A stretch of 6,658 bases of DNA, from assembly GCA_905206195.1 (NCBI GenBank), contig CAJLGN010000078.1:1-6658 (forward strand), written 5' to 3'. Source of the stretch: an uncultured Roseburia sp. GTDB lineage: Bacteria > Bacillota > Clostridia > Lachnospirales > Lachnospiraceae. This document shows, piece by piece, positions 5,284 through 6,658 of this stretch. A model generated the notes under the pieces. It searched no databases. It saw only the letters and a program-made list of their open reading frames with translations, and was not told where the DNA came from. A program made the position numbers and the translations under genes. Position 1 is the first letter of the stretch; every line of letters begins with the position of its first letter.

Positions 5284-5997
5284 TCACACGTTTTTATTTA
5301 CAATTCTGGTCTCGCAGCTTCCTGTCGCAATATCAATATAGCGGACGAAGAGAGATACCTTATTCTCCCCGTTCAGATTCTCCCACACCGCGCTCGTAAA
5401 GGTGTCGATATCGCCCTGGATTCCAACCCAGGTCGGCTCACCCGCAAAGCTCGGAAGCGGATTGCCATCCCCCGTGTAAGTGTGAATGAAACGCCCCTCT
5501 CCCGCCGCCGGATTCTCGTAGGCAAATGTATAGCGGTTGCAGGCATCCGGCCTGCCGTTGTCGCTCTTTAAAATGGACATCGCGTAGTTGAACATCCCGT
5601 TCTCGATGTGAATAATACCGGAAATGCGCGGCGTGTAATTCGGGGCATCCGGCTCAAATTCTCTGGTGCGAAGCGCCTGCTCAAATGTCTGCTGCCTGTC
5701 CATCAACTCGTAGATCGTATCGGTCTGGTCGCCGTTCGTCACGATTGTTTTATTGCCGAGAACGCGGACCGGCGCATAGATAATCAAACTCGGATCTGTC
5801 AGCTTGGAAGGATCGAACGCCTGTGTGCGAATACCCTCTCCATCCTCCACAAAAATACGGTTGCGGCTGTTCTCGCTTCTCCCCATAATAAAATATGCCG
5901 CGACTGCGCACTTTCCGTCCGCGGATTTTCCAATGACAATCCCTCTTCCCGGGTACGCATTGCCCGCAAGCTCATTTTTCAATGACATCATTTCCAT
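5284..5997 (-). CDS. purO: IMP cyclohydrolase, PurO-type
   Basis: PurO-type enzymes close the ring of FAICAR to IMP, the last step of de novo purine synthesis. They belong to the archaeal-type IMP cyclohydrolase family (Ntn-hydrolase-like fold) and are unrelated to the MGS-like domain of PurH. The 237-residue protein shows the conserved blocks YPGRGIVIG (15-23), AYFIMGRSENSRNRIF (34-49), VTNGDQTDTI (86-95), YTPRISG (121-127) and FVRYID near the end. There is no signal peptide or membrane segment. The start at 5997 follows AAGGAGG with a 7-nt spacer, the strongest ribosome binding site in the window. Its partner, the stand-alone AICAR formyltransferase lacking this activity, lies immediately downstream and supports the assignment, because together they make a complete PurH equivalent. 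Family assignment is from recalled motifs; catalytic residues were not mapped one by one. Confidence 0.87.
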   Translation of the reverse strand: MEMMSLKNELAGNAYPGRGIVIGKSADGKCAVAAYFIMGRSENSRNRIFVEDGEGIRTQAFDPSKLTDPSLIIYAPVRVLGNKTIVTNGDQTDTIYELMDRQQTFEQALRTREFEPDAPNYTPRISGIIHIENGMFNYAMSILKSDNGRPDACNRYTFAYENPAAGEGRFIHTYTGDGNPLPSFAGEPTWVGIQGDIDTFTSAVWENLNGENKVSLFVRYIDIATGSCETRIVNKNV

Positions 5998-6048
5998 GAT
6001 TTATCCTCCTTCATGTGACAGGTGTGTTCCAAATTAAAACGACTTTTC

Positions 6049-6093
6049 AAAAAATCCAGACAAGATGCGCGCTTGACACCATCTGTCTGGATT
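6049..6093 (-). terminator. Intrinsic terminator or leader attenuator upstream of purO
   Basis: On the minus strand AATCCAGACAGATG (6093-6080) pairs with CATCTTGTCTGGATT (6067-6053) with one bulged base, around a 12-nt loop. Six Ts follow (6054-6049). It lies 84 nt after the stop of the glycosyltransferase-like gene and 51 nt before the purO start. It may simply end the upstream transcript. A promoter-like sequence directly in front of it makes attenuation of the purine operon an alternative. Confidence 0.85.
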
Positions 6094-6094
6094 C

Positions 6095-6123
6095 ATTTTA
6101 ACATTCGACTTTCCATTTTACAA
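6095..6123 (-). promoter_or_regulatory. Predicted sigma-A promoter of the purO operon
   Basis: On the minus strand a -35 box TTGTAA (6123-6118) and a -10 box TAAAAT (6100-6095) are separated by exactly 17 nt. Initiation is predicted near 6088, inside the 5' arm of the terminator hairpin, leaving a leader of about 90 nt before purO. I see no better promoter between the hairpin and purO, only weak boxes around 6067-6030. Confidence 0.55.
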
Positions 6124-6177
6124 CGAGTTTACCCTATTAGCCACATGAATTTAATTACTGAATTTTATAAGATATGC

Positions 6178-6658
6178 TTATCTATAAGTTTCTCTAATCT
6201 CCTCCGCCAAAAATCTCGCTCTCTCCCGCCAGGTATGCGCCGCATAAACCCTCGGGTATCCGCTCTCTGCGGTGTTTACAGCGCGCGCGGGATCCTCCAG
6301 CATTCCGCCAATCATCTCCGGCAGCCTTCCCCGCTCCTCCAGGGAAAAGTATACCAGCCCCTGCCCATCCTCAAAATTCTCCCGCAAATACTTGCTGCCG
6401 TCTGTGAGCGCGACCGTCTTCTGCAACATCGCCGTAAAAATGCGATCGTGCACGCCGTCTTTAAACCACGGCATGATATTGAGAGAAATCCGCGCATCCC
6501 GCACCGCACGCACGCACACGGCAGAATCCACCTGCCCGCCATTTTTTATGATATTCTCCGGCCTTTTGCAGGGCAAAAATTCCCAGTCCGCGCCAAACAC
6601 ATGCACCCGCACCCCCGCATTGGCCAGCTCTCCTAAAATTGCGTCCCTAAAATATGCA
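6178..6658 (-). CDS. Glycosyltransferase group 1 / CgeB-like protein, C-terminal part
   Basis: The frame is open to the right edge, so the gene's 5' end lies outside the window. A GTG at 6612 is not its start, because the sequence upstream (AYFRDAILGELANAGVRVHV) continues the domain. About 160 residues are present. They contain a Rossmann-like strand (VRVHVFGAD), then the conserved stretch LNIMPWFKDGVHDRIFTAML. ALTDGSKYLRENFEDGQGLVYFSL follows, and HTWRERARFL lies near the C-terminus. This pattern is that of the nucleotide-sugar-binding C-terminal domain of glycosyltransferase group 1 proteins in the Glyco_trans_1_2/CgeB group (often paired with a DUF3880 N-terminus). Acceptor and sugar donor are unknown. 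The stop at 6178-6180 is followed by the terminator at 6093-6049. Nothing visible links it to purine metabolism. Confidence 0.75.
   Translation of the reverse strand, partial: AYFRDAILGELANAGVRVHVFGADWEFLPCKRPENIIKNGGQVDSAVCVRAVRDARISLNIMPWFKDGVHDRIFTAMLQKTVALTDGSKYLRENFEDGQGLVYFSLEERGRLPEMIGGMLEDPARAVNTAESGYPRVYAAHTWRERARFLAEEIRETYR

Noticed and set aside
5998..6177. ZTP riboswitch or PurR boxes upstream of purO.
   Set aside because: No pfl/ZTP conserved core is seen. The nearest PurBox-like stretch, AAAGTCGAATGTT on the minus strand, agrees at only 9 of 13 positions and has no clear partner.
6022..6636. A 204-codon plus-strand frame over the right end.
   Set aside because: It runs antisense to the glycosyltransferase-like domain and through the terminator and promoter upstream of purO. 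Its protein is of shadow type, with no recognisable motif.

Overview
The window reads as a stretch of a Firmicutes chromosome, most likely a Lachnospiraceae-like member of the Clostridia. The grounds are strong GGAGG ribosome binding sites, sigma-A type promoters with 17-nt spacers, a TmcAL (YlbM-type) gene, and a purine pathway whose last two steps are carried by a stand-alone AICAR transformylase and a PurO-type IMP cyclohydrolase. The genus is inference. No defence system, CRISPR array, tRNA, rRNA or complete mobile element is visible.

Left end (1-1091): about 60 bases of a plus-strand pantothenate kinase (coaX) fragment abut the 3' end of a minus-strand S66-family LD-carboxypeptidase/MccF-like gene. 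Both reading frames break at the same place, which looks like a recombination, deletion or assembly junction. The peptidase gene is AT-rich compared with the rest of the window and starts right after the strong ackA terminator.

Centre (1092-4046): ackA (minus) and tmcAL (plus) diverge from a 287-bp intergenic region. It holds a good promoter for each gene, an inverted repeat and a 14-bp tandem repeat. AckA interconverts acetate and acetyl phosphate; TmcAL uses acetate and ATP to acetylate the wobble cytidine of elongator tRNA-Met. The pair is therefore linked by acetate. tmcAL and the AICAR transformylase gene converge on an 88-bp spacer with a GC-rich hairpin.

Right part (4047-6177): a two-gene minus-strand operon, IMP cyclohydrolase (purO-like) followed by AICAR formyltransferase, replaces the usual bifunctional PurH and converts AICAR to IMP. 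Upstream of it a well-formed promoter is followed immediately by an intrinsic terminator. This is either a leader attenuator or the end of the preceding gene. The right edge (6178-6658) is the C-terminal part of a group 1 glycosyltransferase-like gene on the minus strand.
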